Shown here: in pieces, positions 1 through 11,336 of the stretch
Layout of the letters: every line of letters begins with the position of its first letter
Numbering within the stretch: position 1 is the stretch's first letter
Source: Balanoglossus misakiensis
Taxonomy: Eukaryota; Hemichordata
Direction: 5' to 3'
Length of the DNA: 64,000 bases
Assembly: GCA_040954595.2 (NCBI GenBank)
Contig: CM082589.2
Coordinates: forward strand, 2,542,001 to 2,606,000
Position numbers and translations under genes: made by a program
The notes under the pieces: model-generated
Seen by the model: the letters and a program-made list of their open reading frames with translations, nothing else
Databases searched by the model: none
What the model was told of the DNA's origin: nothing

Positions 1-2152
1 AAAATATTTGGCGAAAAGCATAAATTTCAAAGAATATTTCATAACTTTTTCCGTGCACATTTACAGCCTGAGGGTGGGTGTGTTCCCGTCTGCGGGTATG
101 CGTCCCATAAACACACAGTCGAGTGTCAAGTCAAACTATACAATGCGTTATTACTATTTATCACATTTCCAATTTACTTTGAAATAACATTTACATGAAC
201 GTTGACAGGGTCTCTCAATGCTGATGGTATGTTTAATGGAAAAGTCGCCCATTTGCAGTTCTGGCGACCATCTCCCTTTAAAGCGACCGGTCTGTCGTAT
301 CAGATCAAAAGTCACCAAGACTACGCGTTTACTCCTCAGTAAACGCTCTGAGAAGTTACTCTTTCGATACATTCTGTTTTTGCGTTTGGTACATCAATCG
401 GCACAAGTGCTGAAGAAAAACTGCACAACACAAGCAAACTTCTGAGTCATGACCTTCACAACTTCAATTAAACAACAGGTCAACATATGTTTTTGATGTC
501 CTCACACTTCAGAAAGCACTGCCTTGGCCATTTGACTAAAAACAAAGTACTTAGAAAAATCTATCGGTGAGCATATCAAACAGTGATTACAAGATCATCT
601 TGTCCTCGAACTTGAAAAGTCTTCAAGCATGAATTTAAATAAAACAAGAATCTGTATGCAAATTTAACAAACTCCCGAAAAGATTATCATTCTTTCGCAC
701 AAACAGGAATTTTGTGTAACACGGTCAGCATCAGTACAGTACCACGCTACTCGAATTAGGGTCACCACATCCACGGGAGATGGGCCTTTTATGTGAACTA
801 TAAACTTGATTGAAATAGCTGACGAGGGAGCAATATATTTCTGTCATGCAAGACGCACGAAAGTAACATAAATGCAACCATCTTATAAAAACGAAGGAAT
901 TATAATCTATACCCCAAGTTCAAATCGCTGTCAGGAATGAGACGTTTCCCAGTTTGTGATTTATAGGAAGTTAATAACTCAGTCTTCAGTTTCATTGTTC
1001 CCTTATCTCTAATTGGTATGAGTTCGGCGCCGCCTTTCACACGTTAGTCTAACGCATTCCAAGTTGTTCGCATACCTCGAGAAATAAGTTTTAACGAGTA
1101 CTCGCAAATGTAAGGCACGACGTTCAGCCACAGGAAAACGTGTGTAAGCTCACGAATTCCTGACGATCGCTTAAAGTTCAAGAATACTGGGATCCATGCC
1201 TTCGACCATTGACAATGATCATAACACCAAGTCCCTCCAAAACAGACCTACTAATTTGCTTGACAGAAGTTACCAGTCCATAACATTATCCACATACAAG
1301 TTCACTCGAAGTTGAAAAGCAAAAACACAGTGAAACACGATCGCATTCTGGTATTCGCAATTTCCCTCCAGATATAGACGTAGTCATGCTTTCCGACATA
1401 CCAGGTTCTCATTGCTACATACATACGTGTAGCCGTAATTTCACAGAATGTCCTCACGTTTACGACCGACAGCTGAAAGTCTTCCCCTAATTCTTTGCTA
1501 TGTCACCCATTTGACAATTTGTTACGTACATGACTGTTACTCAAGTTGGTCTATACTAAGATATAATCAATATTCAAATGAAATACGTTAGTTCATGTGC
1601 TTCGAAAAATGGAGAGGTTTGTCGCGATTATTTTACTCCGGCAATATGTGACGTGAATGAACGTACAGAATCGTAACTTTATGTCTTTGCGACAGATGGT
1701 TTTGTATGACGCAGAAACCTGACCTCGAATCGACAGCGAGACATGTTTATTGGGAACTTCATAAATTTGTAGACAAATGGCAAGGCCTTAGAAATGCTTA
1801 TGTTGACTTTCTTCACACGAGATATCCCGCAGGGAGAAGCAATCTTGAACCGACTCCCTGAACTGAATGGTGACCATGAACTTAAATTCTAGGTCATGTT
1901 TTCACAGTCTCAATATCAAGGTTGTTATTTTCATGAGGTCAGGTGGAATGTTGTGGTGGTGACGACGGCGATGATGATGATTTGAACATATGCATGGTAT
2001 GTGAATGAAAATCAACTTGCATTGTCTGGCAGCCATGCTCATTACTAAGATCAAAGCACATCAGTACGGGAATACATCTCACGTCAACGTGTTTAGGAAT
2101 GAGAGTATCTTAACATCTATTTTGTGTTTTTCTGCTTTGTCTGCTTTCACAG

Positions 2153-3530
2153 GCGTCGCCGAAGGAAGCAATGGCGGTCTCTCAAATGATAACGGCAATG
2201 ATCAATTAAGGCGTAAATTATTACAATACTACGATCGCAGAAAGTTACCTCATAAGCCACAGGTGGATATCACGGTGTCTATCCAGTTGGTCACAGCGGA
2301 AGTTGTAAGTGTTGTTTGTTTGATAATTTTTGTCGTTTGGGGGGGACACTAAAATATCACGTATTATACGAAAGGGAAGCGTTGGACCATTCACAATACA
2401 GCATCAACGTCGATGCATTTTGCTTCATTAAGACTTTTCAATTTCTTGTGAACATATTAACGTGTTCTATTTAATTATCCATAAAAGTCATAATTATCAT
2501 TATAATTTTGTTTGATTTCAGAACACGGAGACGAACATTCTGATTGCGGAGCATCGAAGGCTATACGTAAGTGTTGCTATTAAACCATCCACATCCCGTC
2601 CATCATCAATCGATTCATTTTCCGTCAACCAACCCACTGAGTCACTCACATATTCACTCACTCACTTGGTCGATCGATCGATCGATCAGTCAGTCAAACT
2701 ACAACCCGGGACGTTTTCTGACATTGTTACACTGACTCTTCTTATGGAATCGCATCATTCCAGCTAGCAAATGTTATTTTTTAACACAACAGAAATGGTA
2801 TGACAACAGACTCGTCTGGGATACACCAAACAAGCGATCGAGTCAAGTGTCAATCTTGGCTGTCTCGCCGGAGTCTATCTGGAGTTTCCTGCGCTACGAA
2901 CAACTTGTAAATGGGTTAGTTCATTTCTCATTACTCATCTGCTGAACATGGCGACGAAAAGAATTTCGCCTCAGCCATGTGAACGACCAAATTTCTTAAT
3001 GCTATGAACCAATATCTGAATGAACGACTTCATAACAACTCATGCAGATATGTCTTTTACTCGACAGTACTTTACGGAAACCAGTGAACGCAACACGTCA
3101 CGAGGAATCACCCACAGCATTGGTGACGTCAGAGGGTCTGGTCGAGCTCGTGACACCTCGGGTCGTCACGGAGACGCCCTGTTTGCAGCACGCCCTCTCA
3201 AACGACACTTACACATGCGAGATAACGCTCTCCAATTGGCGATACCCGTCAACCAAGCTGAGGCTACAGTTTCCCCCAAACAGGGTGCCCGTGGATTTGC
3301 ACTCTTTCATGACGGAAGAGTGGGAAGTTGCGGAAGCCACGGGCAAGATCTTCGACAGAAAGAGCGACAGCAAGTTAACCGACACGGTGTCGTCGGTCAC
3401 ATTTGAAATCGTTCTCCAAGAAGCAGACGTGTCCCTGTCTCATCTTAAGAACACTGCGACCAACCTTTTGCCAACGACTTACATGTTCATGCTGTGTGCA
3501 GGACATATTTTTCTTCTTACTACTATGTAG
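2153..3530 (+). CDS. Cys-loop ligand-binding-domain protein, copy A (exon 1 outside window)
   Basis: Exons 2-5 lie at 2153-2304, 2522-2566, 2793-2906 and 3048-3530 (stop TAG), with AG/GT borders and phases identical to the complete copy at 42234-45863. The signal-peptide exon would lie left of base 1. Residues seen include the receptor-type W-x-D-x-R-L-x-W motif in exon 4 and the two Cys of a Cys-loop in exon 5. See the complete copy for the full description. Confidence 0.7.
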
Positions 3531-4306
3531 ATTGTTTCTGAGCTGAGCTCTTCCTTGCCAAACCTAAGATATTATGATTAAGACATATATTTAAAGTTTA
3601 CTATATTATCCGGGTAATCGTTCAGACATAAAATCTTAGGCTTAGAAAATTAGTTCGAGTTAGGACTTAGGCAGTATATATACTTTCCGATTGATTGACA
3701 AGCGAATGAACAGTACTGTTTCCGATTAAGTTACATTTCTAGATTTAAAAAAAAATCTTATATGGCGCTGCATTCTTTGATGACCAAAAGTTCACACTAG
3801 ACATGCGCAGAACCCGATTCAGAATACCTGTATCAGTTTAACTGTCTGACGCAAGCCAAAATACTGGCGTACGGTCATCGTGTGTGGTGACGTGTATTTC
3901 TTCAGTTCAGAATTAATCGAGAGATCAGTTTGAAATTATTCTCCAGTGAGGATTAGTTATGTACACTTGGTTATCTGAGGAAGAGGCAACGCAGTGCATG
4001 GGCGTGGCCATTGATGTGAAGTGTGAATGCTATCATCGTTGCAGTGACAGCCCTCAAGAGGGCGTAAATCCCATCCCGTCTGCTAGTCACATGGTATGAC
4101 ACAGCGCTATAGTTTGATTCGAAACGACCTAGAAAGACACGAGAAAAATTTCAATTTAAAAATTAAAAAAAATTATTTTTCATATTTCATGTTTTAGCAT
4201 TTTCTATGTCATGTAAAGAAAGGACAATACACTATTATCTTCCACGAAAGTCTCCTTTTTTTATTTTAATCCTTGGAGAGGTTGAGAGCTATTTCTCCAC
4301 GCCATC

Positions 4307-5174
4307 TTACCTCATGAATTCCGGTGACTTGGAAACCACATGTGAAAACTCGGCAAATGTCAATTGTCGATCATCATCCAAATCTGTTTCTTCGAATATC
4401 TGAAGAGAGAAGTGTGGGGTGGTGGGTTAGCAGCCTGCCATATTTGCTTTAGTGTGTGTGTTTGCATGAGAAAGAATCGATGATGTGTTCTATTGTGATA
4501 TCTTGGTTTCACTGAATAAATACTGTTCTGTCATGTAATATTATGCGCAATACACTTGTTTTCATATTGATAAACACTTGAACATCATCATCGTAAGCAT
4601 CACAGCCTTGGTAATGTTGTCTATATCTAAATAAGTTTGGCAACCAAAAAATATGACCGTCCTAAACACAACATGACATATATGATCCCAAAATTCTTAC
4701 ATTGTTGACGAGTAACTTCACTTCATTCTCACTGAGTCGCTGATCGCTTTCGTCACTCGACGCCGTGATCCTTTTGACCATCTCTCTGATGTCAGACTCG
4801 TCGATAAGGTCATCTTCGTTAAAATCTGTCATGGAATCGAATTTTTTATGGTTAGTTTCTCTATTTGCCTCTGTTTGTGGGATTCCCAATAGGTTTTAGG
4901 TCACACTTCCTTCCCCAATCCAGCTGACATAAACGAACGTAGTATTTTTCAGATTTCTAGTGCATTGATGGCGTCCTTGTTACTCATGATGCAGTATGCA
5001 AAGAGTATCGAACTATCATGTATCGTATTTTATAGCCACCAAGTTTCAACAGCGCCGTTATTGTGATTTGTCAATTTGGGAGTTTGGGCTTGATAAATTT
5101 CCCTTCAAATGATGCAAAATTGACAACAAGGCAATATTCCTAGTGGAAACTCACCGTAAATTCGGAATGCATAC
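4307..5174 (-). CDS. CIB-family EF-hand protein, 3' exons of copy A, cut by the gap
   Basis: Contains the exon for EF-hand 4 (4307-4399), the exon for EF-hand 3 (4701-4825) and the last 20 bases of the preceding exon (5155-5174) before the N run. The rest of that exon and the three 5' exons sit at 58075-59261, on the far side of the inserted contig. Removing 5175-58074 restores an uninterrupted copy equal to the one at 46640-48694, so this is a display artefact rather than a broken gene. Confidence 0.85.
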
Positions 5175-5274
5175 NNNNNNNNNNNNNNNNNNNNNNNNNN
5201 NNNNNNNNNNNNNNNNNNNNNNNNNNNNNNNNNNNNNNNNNNNNNNNNNNNNNNNNNNNNNNNNNNNNNNNNNN
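5175..5274. other. Assembly gap, 100 N
   Basis: Exactly 100 N, the conventional size for a gap of unknown length. It splits a CIB exon on its left and the sulfotransferase-like frame at 5275-5625 on its right. Open frames drawn across it are meaningless. Confidence 0.99.
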
Positions 5275-5625
5275 CGACAATCGCAGTTTTCTCTCTCGAT
5301 CTATATCTGGTTTCTTCTCTGCGGCAAAATTAACATCTGGAGAACGGCGGTTCATTACCTTTTGTCTTTCCTTCGACGCTCCGAATTTCTTCCGATTTCT
5401 TGCATCACCAATGTCCGGTCCAGACAACTTTAGTCTCTCAGCCCTGCGGTTACTCACTCTACCAATAACATTTGTCCCATACACTAATTCGTCCGACGGT
5501 GCGGGTCTCTCGGAAACACCAAGGATATTCCATAATAAAATGATTGTTAAAATGAGAAATGTTGTGTGAACGTACAATCTACGAATTCTTGGCGGAAATT
5601 CAACAACTCCACCAGCGGAGAGCAT
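5275..5625 (-). CDS. N-terminus of a type II membrane protein, probable sixth sulfotransferase (truncated by gap)
   Basis: From the ATG at 5625 the frame stays open for 117 codons into the gap. A short N-terminal tail ending in an Arg-rich stretch precedes one hydrophobic segment at about residues 18-37 (HTTFLILTIILLWNILG), then a long basic stem rich in Arg, Lys and Asp. This is the topology of Golgi type II sulfotransferases, and the next five genes are of that family. The PAPS-binding motifs are not visible because the contig ends first, so the family assignment rests on topology, position and orientation only. Confidence 0.5.
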
Positions 5626-6175
5626 GGTTTCAGCATTCTAAAAGATGGCCGATTCTTTTTTTTGAAATGGTCCGGTTTTTCACACCCTTATCAACACCTG
5701 TGTGTAATTATCCTTTATTCGTGTAAGAACGGTAATTGGACAAATCATGCATGAAAGCGTGACCATTGACACCGATAATGACAATGCCGTATTGGCCAAA
5801 ATTATTGCCGTGTTGTTCACCACGTGCACGATGATGTAATCCCACGTAACTGCATGCACGACTGACGAATCACTCTCAACACAGCTTTAGGCGATAATTG
5901 ATATTCTTCGAATATTTTTAGACAAACACACACACGCGTACACAATAGATGTTCATTACAAACGTTAATTTTATTAACAGCTGCCCGTGGACAATAGTGA
6001 TACAGCTGGTGTCACTGGTGACCATCATACACAGGCTTGCTCGACTTCACGCCATGAAGTCAACCTGAGCAATGGGAGGCGACATTATGAAAAGTGTCTC
6101 TCACCAGAAAACGGTCAGGCAGATAAATATTATTGTCTAAATCTATGGTCCGTCTTAGGTCTAACTTAGGTTACG
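5626..6175. other. Intergenic, sulfotransferase 3' flank
   Basis: No coding signal found. A TTTATT at 5970-5975 (AATAAA on the minus strand) lies about 200 bases past the stop of the gene at 6176-7315 and is the likely polyadenylation signal. Confidence 0.4.
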
Positions 6176-7315
6176 TCATAAAGCATCATTATCTCGTTTC
6201 GGAAAAGGAACCACAAAACTTTTACTTGTGTTTCGTAACTGATTCTCATCTTCTACCACAGTGTAACCAAATCTTTCTAGGAGACTCTCGGAACAAATCT
6301 CCTGTACCTCGCGGATTTGGTCAAAAGTTAATTTTGTCCTCCACGCCTGACCGTTTCCTCGCTTTTTACCCGGCGATAGCATGTTCTCTCGGATGACCGG
6401 GTGGAGTGGCAGACCTACGAACTCGTACAGTTTGGGAACTGTTTCTGTCGGATTGTCGGCGATGTCCTCGTACCGCACGAGAAAGTAGTTCTCTCTGAAC
6501 CACCTGTCAGAGTTCATGGCGCTTAAATAGTTAGTGTCCAGCCAAATGCAGTAATCTTTCACTATGTCTCTCAAAACGTTATTAAGTTGTCGATATTGTC
6601 CATTCCCACCATCTTTTCTCGTCTTTTGAAAATAAGATCTTGACGAGATCATGCCCCGAGGGTCTCGAACGAGGTGCACGATTTTAACATTGTCGGCTCT
6701 CAGGACTGGTGACCCTAAAATCACATTATTCAGACGAATGATCTTGGTCACTACGTGACGTTTAGAGCGGCAGATCGACGTCACTTCCGCTTCTCCGATG
6801 GGCTGCTCCAAGTGAGTAAGATTTGCGAAGCCGCGCATGAATTTGTGGCGGTTCAAGCTCTGAAAGTAGTACGGCCGGGCGGTGAAGTTGCAATGAAAGA
6901 ACGCGTGCATGAAATCAATGAGTTCGGGCCGAATGCCTTCCAGGTAATCGAAGTTGTCCTTGTACAGGTTTCCGCCCTCGTAGTCCACCAGCGCGTGGCC
7001 TGGCTCGTACACGTAGAAAAAGTCCGGATGACGGGCGAAGTAGCTGGCGGTCAAAGTGGAACCCGTCCGCATCCGGGCATGCACTAGCACATGAACGTTC
7101 GACGGTGTTTCTTCAAGTTCACTCTGCACCCGTCGCCTACCAGCGTCCAATGTCGGACTGACAGTCGACGGAAAAAACCTGGACGAACCAGTTCTCCTGT
7201 CGAAATCTCTAGCCGAGTTATCACGCCAACTTTTCATCAGAAATGAATGGATAATAACCGTGGCAGCGCAAACTGAGACGTAGAGTATCACTGTAGCTTG
7301 TCTTGGCTTCCCCAT
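6176..7315 (-). CDS. Carbohydrate sulfotransferase 1 of the cluster (intronless, 379 aa)
   Basis: Transfers sulfate from PAPS to a sugar hydroxyl of a glycan in the Golgi lumen (established for the Gal/GlcNAc/GalNAc 6-O-sulfotransferase family); the acceptor here cannot be told. The ATG at 7315 (MGKPRQ) is chosen because it directly precedes the signal anchor at about residues 7-26; the frame stays open further upstream only from a TTG. The 5'-phosphosulfate loop RMRTGST is at residues 81-87 and the 3'-phosphate motif VRDPRGM follows mid-protein. The family HPDFFYVYEPG block, an HCNFTARPY Cys/N-glycosylation segment and a C-terminal FGY are present. Length matches CHST1-7 type enzymes. Part of a same-family cluster. 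Confidence 0.93.
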   Translation of the reverse strand: MGKPRQATVILYVSVCAATVIIHSFLMKSWRDNSARDFDRRTGSSRFFPSTVSPTLDAGRRRVQSELEETPSNVHVLVHARMRTGSTLTASYFARHPDFFYVYEPGHALVDYEGGNLYKDNFDYLEGIRPELIDFMHAFFHCNFTARPYYFQSLNRHKFMRGFANLTHLEQPIGEAEVTSICRSKRHVVTKIIRLNNVILGSPVLRADNVKIVHLVRDPRGMISSRSYFQKTRKDGGNGQYRQLNNVLRDIVKDYCIWLDTNYLSAMNSDRWFRENYFLVRYEDIADNPTETVPKLYEFVGLPLHPVIRENMLSPGKKRGNGQAWRTKLTFDQIREVQEICSESLLERFGYTVVEDENQLRNTSKSFVVPFPKRDNDAL

Positions 7316-8713
7316 TTTCAAGGATGAACTTAACCATTCCAGAGCATCACATATTAACGACGCCGAGGAGATAAAATCGAATTCTTTATGAGAGTCAAAT
7401 GAACCCTTAACTACGTAAAAAATCGCTCTACGTAAAACTAACCACAAACATAAGGAGTTCGGTATTTTTTATTCTCTTAATTTAGCTCATTAGAATACAC
7501 ACCTCTTCCATGTTATTGTGACATCATTAAAAACTTTTAAATATCTTATTTTTTATTACCACGATACACGATATAAATCTTACACGGCAACGGCATCGCA
7601 TCACCCAACATGAAAATATCACCGTCTACTTTGATAATTATAATAGTCATTCATAACATATTTATTTACAGGAGGTTTGTAACGTTTGCAAGCGGACCAA
7701 ATGTACATTTTGTAGCTTTGTGAATAAGTCCACAAACAATACCAGTACCTAAACCAATATTTCAACCAAATACTCTGTTCATTTTACCGTTGAATACAAC
7801 GACAGCAGCTGTGCAAAGTTTCGATTGTTGAAGCAGATGAAATATTCGAGTTCTTCTGGAATGTAATTTGTCTCCTGCACACTTTTATTACATGTCGATT
7901 GTTACATTAATGCCACATACGAGAAAAAACTACACAACTGAAATGCCATCAACAAATGTTACCGAGTTGAATATAAAAAGCTCCACTGACACACCAGCTT
8001 TGAATTTCTATTTCGCCTGTCAGATTTGTTATGATCACAGTAATATCAGTCACATGAGTTGTTCGGTGGAAGAATCCGGACCAAAGAAAAGAAATACTCT
8101 ATGTAAATCATTTGGTCTACAGCTGGTCCTAGCATAAATGAACTGCGTGAAAATCAATACACATTGAATAAATACAAAACAATTACCAAAAACGTGTGAC
8201 CGTGTGTCGTTATAATTATGCCCTTTGCTTCCCATTGCAAATAGAGACAGACAGACAGAGATAGACACTGAGAGGTGTATCCAGTCCAGCGCCACCCCCT
8301 CTAGTGATAAATGAACGATTGACAACGCCCCAAACTGCCACACCCAAGTGACCACCGTCATTTTAATGCAGTGTCCACTTAAATTGGCGATTTTTGCTGA
8401 AATTCACGCCACACATGCACATATTTGAATAGGTATGACCCACACGGACATCCATTATGGTAATACGCCTATGTGAAAAACGTGACTGACCATACCATGA
8501 AAAATATCTAGCCAGTGTTCTTGGCACGTTTATAAGACAGTACATGTTTCGAGTAGAGAGCTCAATAGCACAGCTGATGTGTTAAAATTTACATCGCAGA
8601 CTACGCCATTCGTTTGACAGGGTTTGATTCTTTGACTGACCTGCACCCTTTGCAATTTGTGTGTCCTGAACGCAACGTCGGCACTCACTGAGTAACAACC
8701 TTTGACCCCTAGA
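7316..8713. other. Intergenic between sulfotransferases 1 and 2
   Basis: No supported gene. AT-rich, with a short (CAGA)n run near 8245-8260. Open frames here are short and lack family motifs. It contains the promoter of sulfotransferase 1 and the 3' flank of sulfotransferase 2. Confidence 0.4.
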
Positions 8714-9808
8714 CTACGTGGCAGGGGCGTCCGGCTGTGGCAGAACAAGACTCAGAGAATCGTTCCGCAGCTGCTCTTCATTCCGTACCATGACGTAACC
8801 AAACATTTTGAAAACTCGTTCAGGGCAAATTTCTTGGATTCGGTTGACTTCTTTAAAACTCAGCTTGCTTCTCCAGGCCTGTCCGTTCCCAAGTTTCCCC
8901 GGTGACCGAATCATCTTCTCAATTTTGGGATGAAGGGGGAGCCGAAGAAATCTGTACATTTGGGGGACGATTTCGCCTGGCCTGTCGGACAGATCCTCGT
9001 ACCTGACTAGCATATAGTTTCTCTTGAACCAGTTTTCCACGTTCTGTGCGGCTAAATAGTTTGTGTCCATCCACGTGCAGTCATCTCTGATCACCTCTTC
9101 GAGTTTGTCGGGCAATCGGAAATTTCCGTTCCCCGTCGAGTCTTTCGGCATCGCTTCAAACGCACGCCTTGAGTTGGCCATGCCACGTGGATCTCGGACA
9201 AGGTGTATCACCTTCACGTTGTCCCTTCGGAGAACAGGCGAAGCAAATATTATATTGTTGAGTCGAATTATCTTGGTAACGACGTGTCGTTTCGACCTAC
9301 AGATCGAAGTGACGTCAGCTTCGCGGATCGGGAGACTCAAGTGCGTGATATTCGAAAAATACCTCTGGAAAAAGTTTTTGTTGATACTTTTGAAGAAGTA
9401 GTCACGGGCTGTGAAGTTACAGTGCAAGAACGAGTGCATAAAATCGACAAGTTCGCCCCGTATGGGTTCCAGGTAGTCGAAGCTGTCCCGGTATAAGTTC
9501 ATGCCATTGTACTCGACGATCATGTGACCTGGCTCGTAGACGTAGAAGAAGTCTGGGTGGTTGGCGAAGTAGCTGCCGGTTAGGGTTGAACCGGTGCGCA
9601 TCCTGGCGTGCACAAGCACGTGCAGTCGACCGTCAGCGCTTTCCTTCAATTTTCCCACGCTGTCTTCATCCTCGAATAATCTCGCGCCGTGATGCTTCAT
9701 CCTTGAGATTCTCTCACCGTCATCCAAGTCGATCCAGCGAAGGAAGCCCAGCAGCGCCACGACCAGGACAACCACCCCTTTCCATCGTCGACGTAACCAA
9801 GGCAACAT
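8714..9808 (-). CDS. Carbohydrate sulfotransferase 2 of the cluster (intronless, 364 aa)
   Basis: Same family and likely Golgi role as the neighbouring gene at 6176-7315, to which it is closest: RMRTGSTLT loop at residues 69-77, HPDFFYVYEPG, HCNFTARDY, CRSKRHVVTKIIRLNN and VRDPRGMANSR are shared almost word for word. The ATG at 9808 (MLPWLRRRWK) gives a short basic tail and a signal anchor at about residues 11-24 (GVVVLVVALLGFL). The longer open frame starts only at a TTG and would bury the anchor. The close match with gene 1 points to a tandem duplication within the cluster. Confidence 0.93.
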   Translation of the reverse strand: MLPWLRRRWKGVVVLVVALLGFLRWIDLDDGERISRMKHHGARLFEDEDSVGKLKESADGRLHVLVHARMRTGSTLTGSYFANHPDFFYVYEPGHMIVEYNGMNLYRDSFDYLEPIRGELVDFMHSFLHCNFTARDYFFKSINKNFFQRYFSNITHLSLPIREADVTSICRSKRHVVTKIIRLNNIIFASPVLRRDNVKVIHLVRDPRGMANSRRAFEAMPKDSTGNGNFRLPDKLEEVIRDDCTWMDTNYLAAQNVENWFKRNYMLVRYEDLSDRPGEIVPQMYRFLRLPLHPKIEKMIRSPGKLGNGQAWRSKLSFKEVNRIQEICPERVFKMFGYVMVRNEEQLRNDSLSLVLPQPDAPAT

Positions 9809-10145
9809 TTTATCGCTCAGACACAAAAAGTTCAGCAAATGCAAAAAGTTTCCAGCGAGTTTAATATCCGTTGTCAACTGCAAAGCTCGGTAACTACTAG
9901 TAACAGGCTACACGTGCTTACGTGTCACATTCTCTGAAGTGTCAGTGTGTACGTAACGCACGTTTTACTCCCCAGGCAAGTGTAAACAAACATGCAAGAT
10001 TAAAACACGGTTCGGCTAAGGCGTCGATTATAATTTACTCATCATAGGATACCTGTCACATAAGCACAGCTGTGTACCTATTAATAGTTGTGTCCACTCA
10101 TATATCATCTCTAAAATTTAATTTGCATTTGTATGAAATTCGTCA
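9809..10145. other. Intergenic between sulfotransferases 2 and 3
   Basis: About 340 bases, no coding signal. Must hold the promoter of gene 2 and the 3' end of gene 3. Confidence 0.4.
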
Positions 10146-11336
10146 TTACCATGATGTCGTGTCAAATGTAATTTTGCTGCTCTCCGGAAAGTTAGTGAAG
10201 GTGCTGAAATCTTTGTCGGTCAACTGTGATCCTTTGGTGATCAAACGATACCCAAACATCCGATACACCCTCTCCGGACACACATCTTGTGCCCTCTTCG
10301 CGATTTCCGCTCCTGTTTTGTACCGCCACGACTCTGGGCCGTCGTTTTTCTTCTTGGTCATCTCTCGGATTTTCTGCTTCACAATATCCTGCATGGGCAA
10401 CCCCGCGAATTCGTAGAGCTCTTCCACAACTCTGTTGGGATTCGCCACCAGATCCTCGAAGCGCACGAGGCGGTAGTTTCTTTTCAGCCACTCCGGTCCG
10501 TGCTTCACCGTGAGGTAGTTCGTCTCCAGCCAGATGCAGTAGTTCCTCACGATTTCGTCGATCTTTGCCAGAACTGTCTCCCGATCGTCGTTCTTCTTGC
10601 GCTTCCCGTAGATCTGGAGGCGCGTGCGTGACGACGCCATCCCGCGGGGATCTCGGACCATCTGAATGATTTTGACGTTGTGCTCTTTCAAAACCGGCGC
10701 CGCCATTATTAAGTTATTAAGCCTTACGCTCTTGATCAGCTTGTGTTTGCGATACTTGCACACGTTTGTAATTCCACGGTCGTTGACTGTCGTCAAAAAC
10801 TCAGTTCGAGTGAGTTGGCGCATCCATGATACCTCGTTCATGCTCTTGATGAAATAATCTCTTCCGGTGAAATTACACGAGTATATACCATCAATGAATT
10901 CCGTCAGTTCCTCCCTCATGTCTTCCAGAAACATCCAAGAATCGTCCCAAATGTCCCGCCGGAATCTGTTCAGAATGAACCCTGGCTCGTAAACGTAGAA
11001 CACATCGGGATTTACATTGAAAGTGTCGGCCATCAAACTCGAGCCAGTACGCATGCGTGCGAAAACCATAATATTCACGTTTCTCGACGTACTATCATTG
11101 CCTTCACTTTGATATTCGAAGTCGTTTAGACCATCCTTGATTCTGATGACGTCACTAAAGACTGAGTCTTCGTCCACGCACAACTCGCCCGTGTTTCGAG
11201 TAATCCACTTCAGAAAACCAATATTTAAGACGAACACGATGGCCACCAATGAGAAAGTCGTCAGTAAGGAAGACATCCTTCGTGTCGGCCAAATCTCGCT
11301 GATGCGCCGCATCACCGCTGATTTTTGACTGAGCAT
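10146..11336 (-). CDS. Carbohydrate sulfotransferase 3 of the cluster (intronless, about 396 aa)
   Basis: More divergent member of the same family. ARMRTGSS loop at about residues 93-100, VFYVYEPG, YSCNFTGRDYF and VRDPRGMASSR are present. Signal anchor at about residues 22-43 after the basic segment RRISEIWPTRR. Start at 11336 (MLSQKS) is the first ATG of the frame; ATGs at residues 9 and 21 would also leave the anchor intact. The tail is unusually basic before the C-terminus (EMTKKKND). It is head-to-head with sulfotransferase 4 across 1.1 kb. Donor binding looks intact; acceptor specificity unknown. Confidence 0.92.
   Translation of the reverse strand: MLSQKSAVMRRISEIWPTRRMSSLLTTFSLVAIVFVLNIGFLKWITRNTGELCVDEDSVFSDVIRIKDGLNDFEYQSEGNDSTSRNVNIMVFARMRTGSSLMADTFNVNPDVFYVYEPGFILNRFRRDIWDDSWMFLEDMREELTEFIDGIYSCNFTGRDYFIKSMNEVSWMRQLTRTEFLTTVNDRGITNVCKYRKHKLIKSVRLNNLIMAAPVLKEHNVKIIQMVRDPRGMASSRTRLQIYGKRKKNDDRETVLAKIDEIVRNYCIWLETNYLTVKHGPEWLKRNYRLVRFEDLVANPNRVVEELYEFAGLPMQDIVKQKIREMTKKKNDGPESWRYKTGAEIAKRAQDVCPERVYRMFGYRLITKGSQLTDKDFSTFTNFPESSKITFDTTSW

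Larger units (their letters stand above)
1..5174. repeat. Exact duplicate (copy A) of 42334-47507
   Basis: Every stretch and every open frame I compared is identical to 42334-47507 at a constant offset of 42333, with no indel. It stops at the first N of the gap. It holds most of intron 1 and exons 2-5 of the ligand-binding-domain gene and the 3' exons of the second CIB gene. Copy A (ending at the base equivalent to 47507) and copy C (starting at the base equivalent to 47508) join with no missing or overlapping base. This favours one contig split by the scaffolder over a biological duplication. Confidence 0.95.

Noticed and set aside
154-445. Short frames on both strands near the window start, repeated at 34847 and 42487
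   Set aside because: They lie in intron 1 of the ligand-binding-domain gene and in its truncated copy; the copy at 34.9 kb is not conserved as a protein would be and no motif is recognisable.
3020-3406. 128-codon frame overlapping exon 5 of the ligand-binding gene in another frame
   Set aside because: The overlapping frame ending at 3530 carries the receptor motifs and fits the exon phases; this one does not.
1-5174. Reading the duplicated blocks as a real segmental duplication with extra CIB and ligand-binding genes
   Set aside because: Identity extends through microsatellites and the two outer pieces abut exactly at the gaps, which points to assembly.
5140-5625. A 161-codon frame crossing the N gap on the minus strand
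   Set aside because: Bases 5175-5274 are unknown; only the part from 5275 is real sequence and the part left of the gap belongs to a CIB exon.
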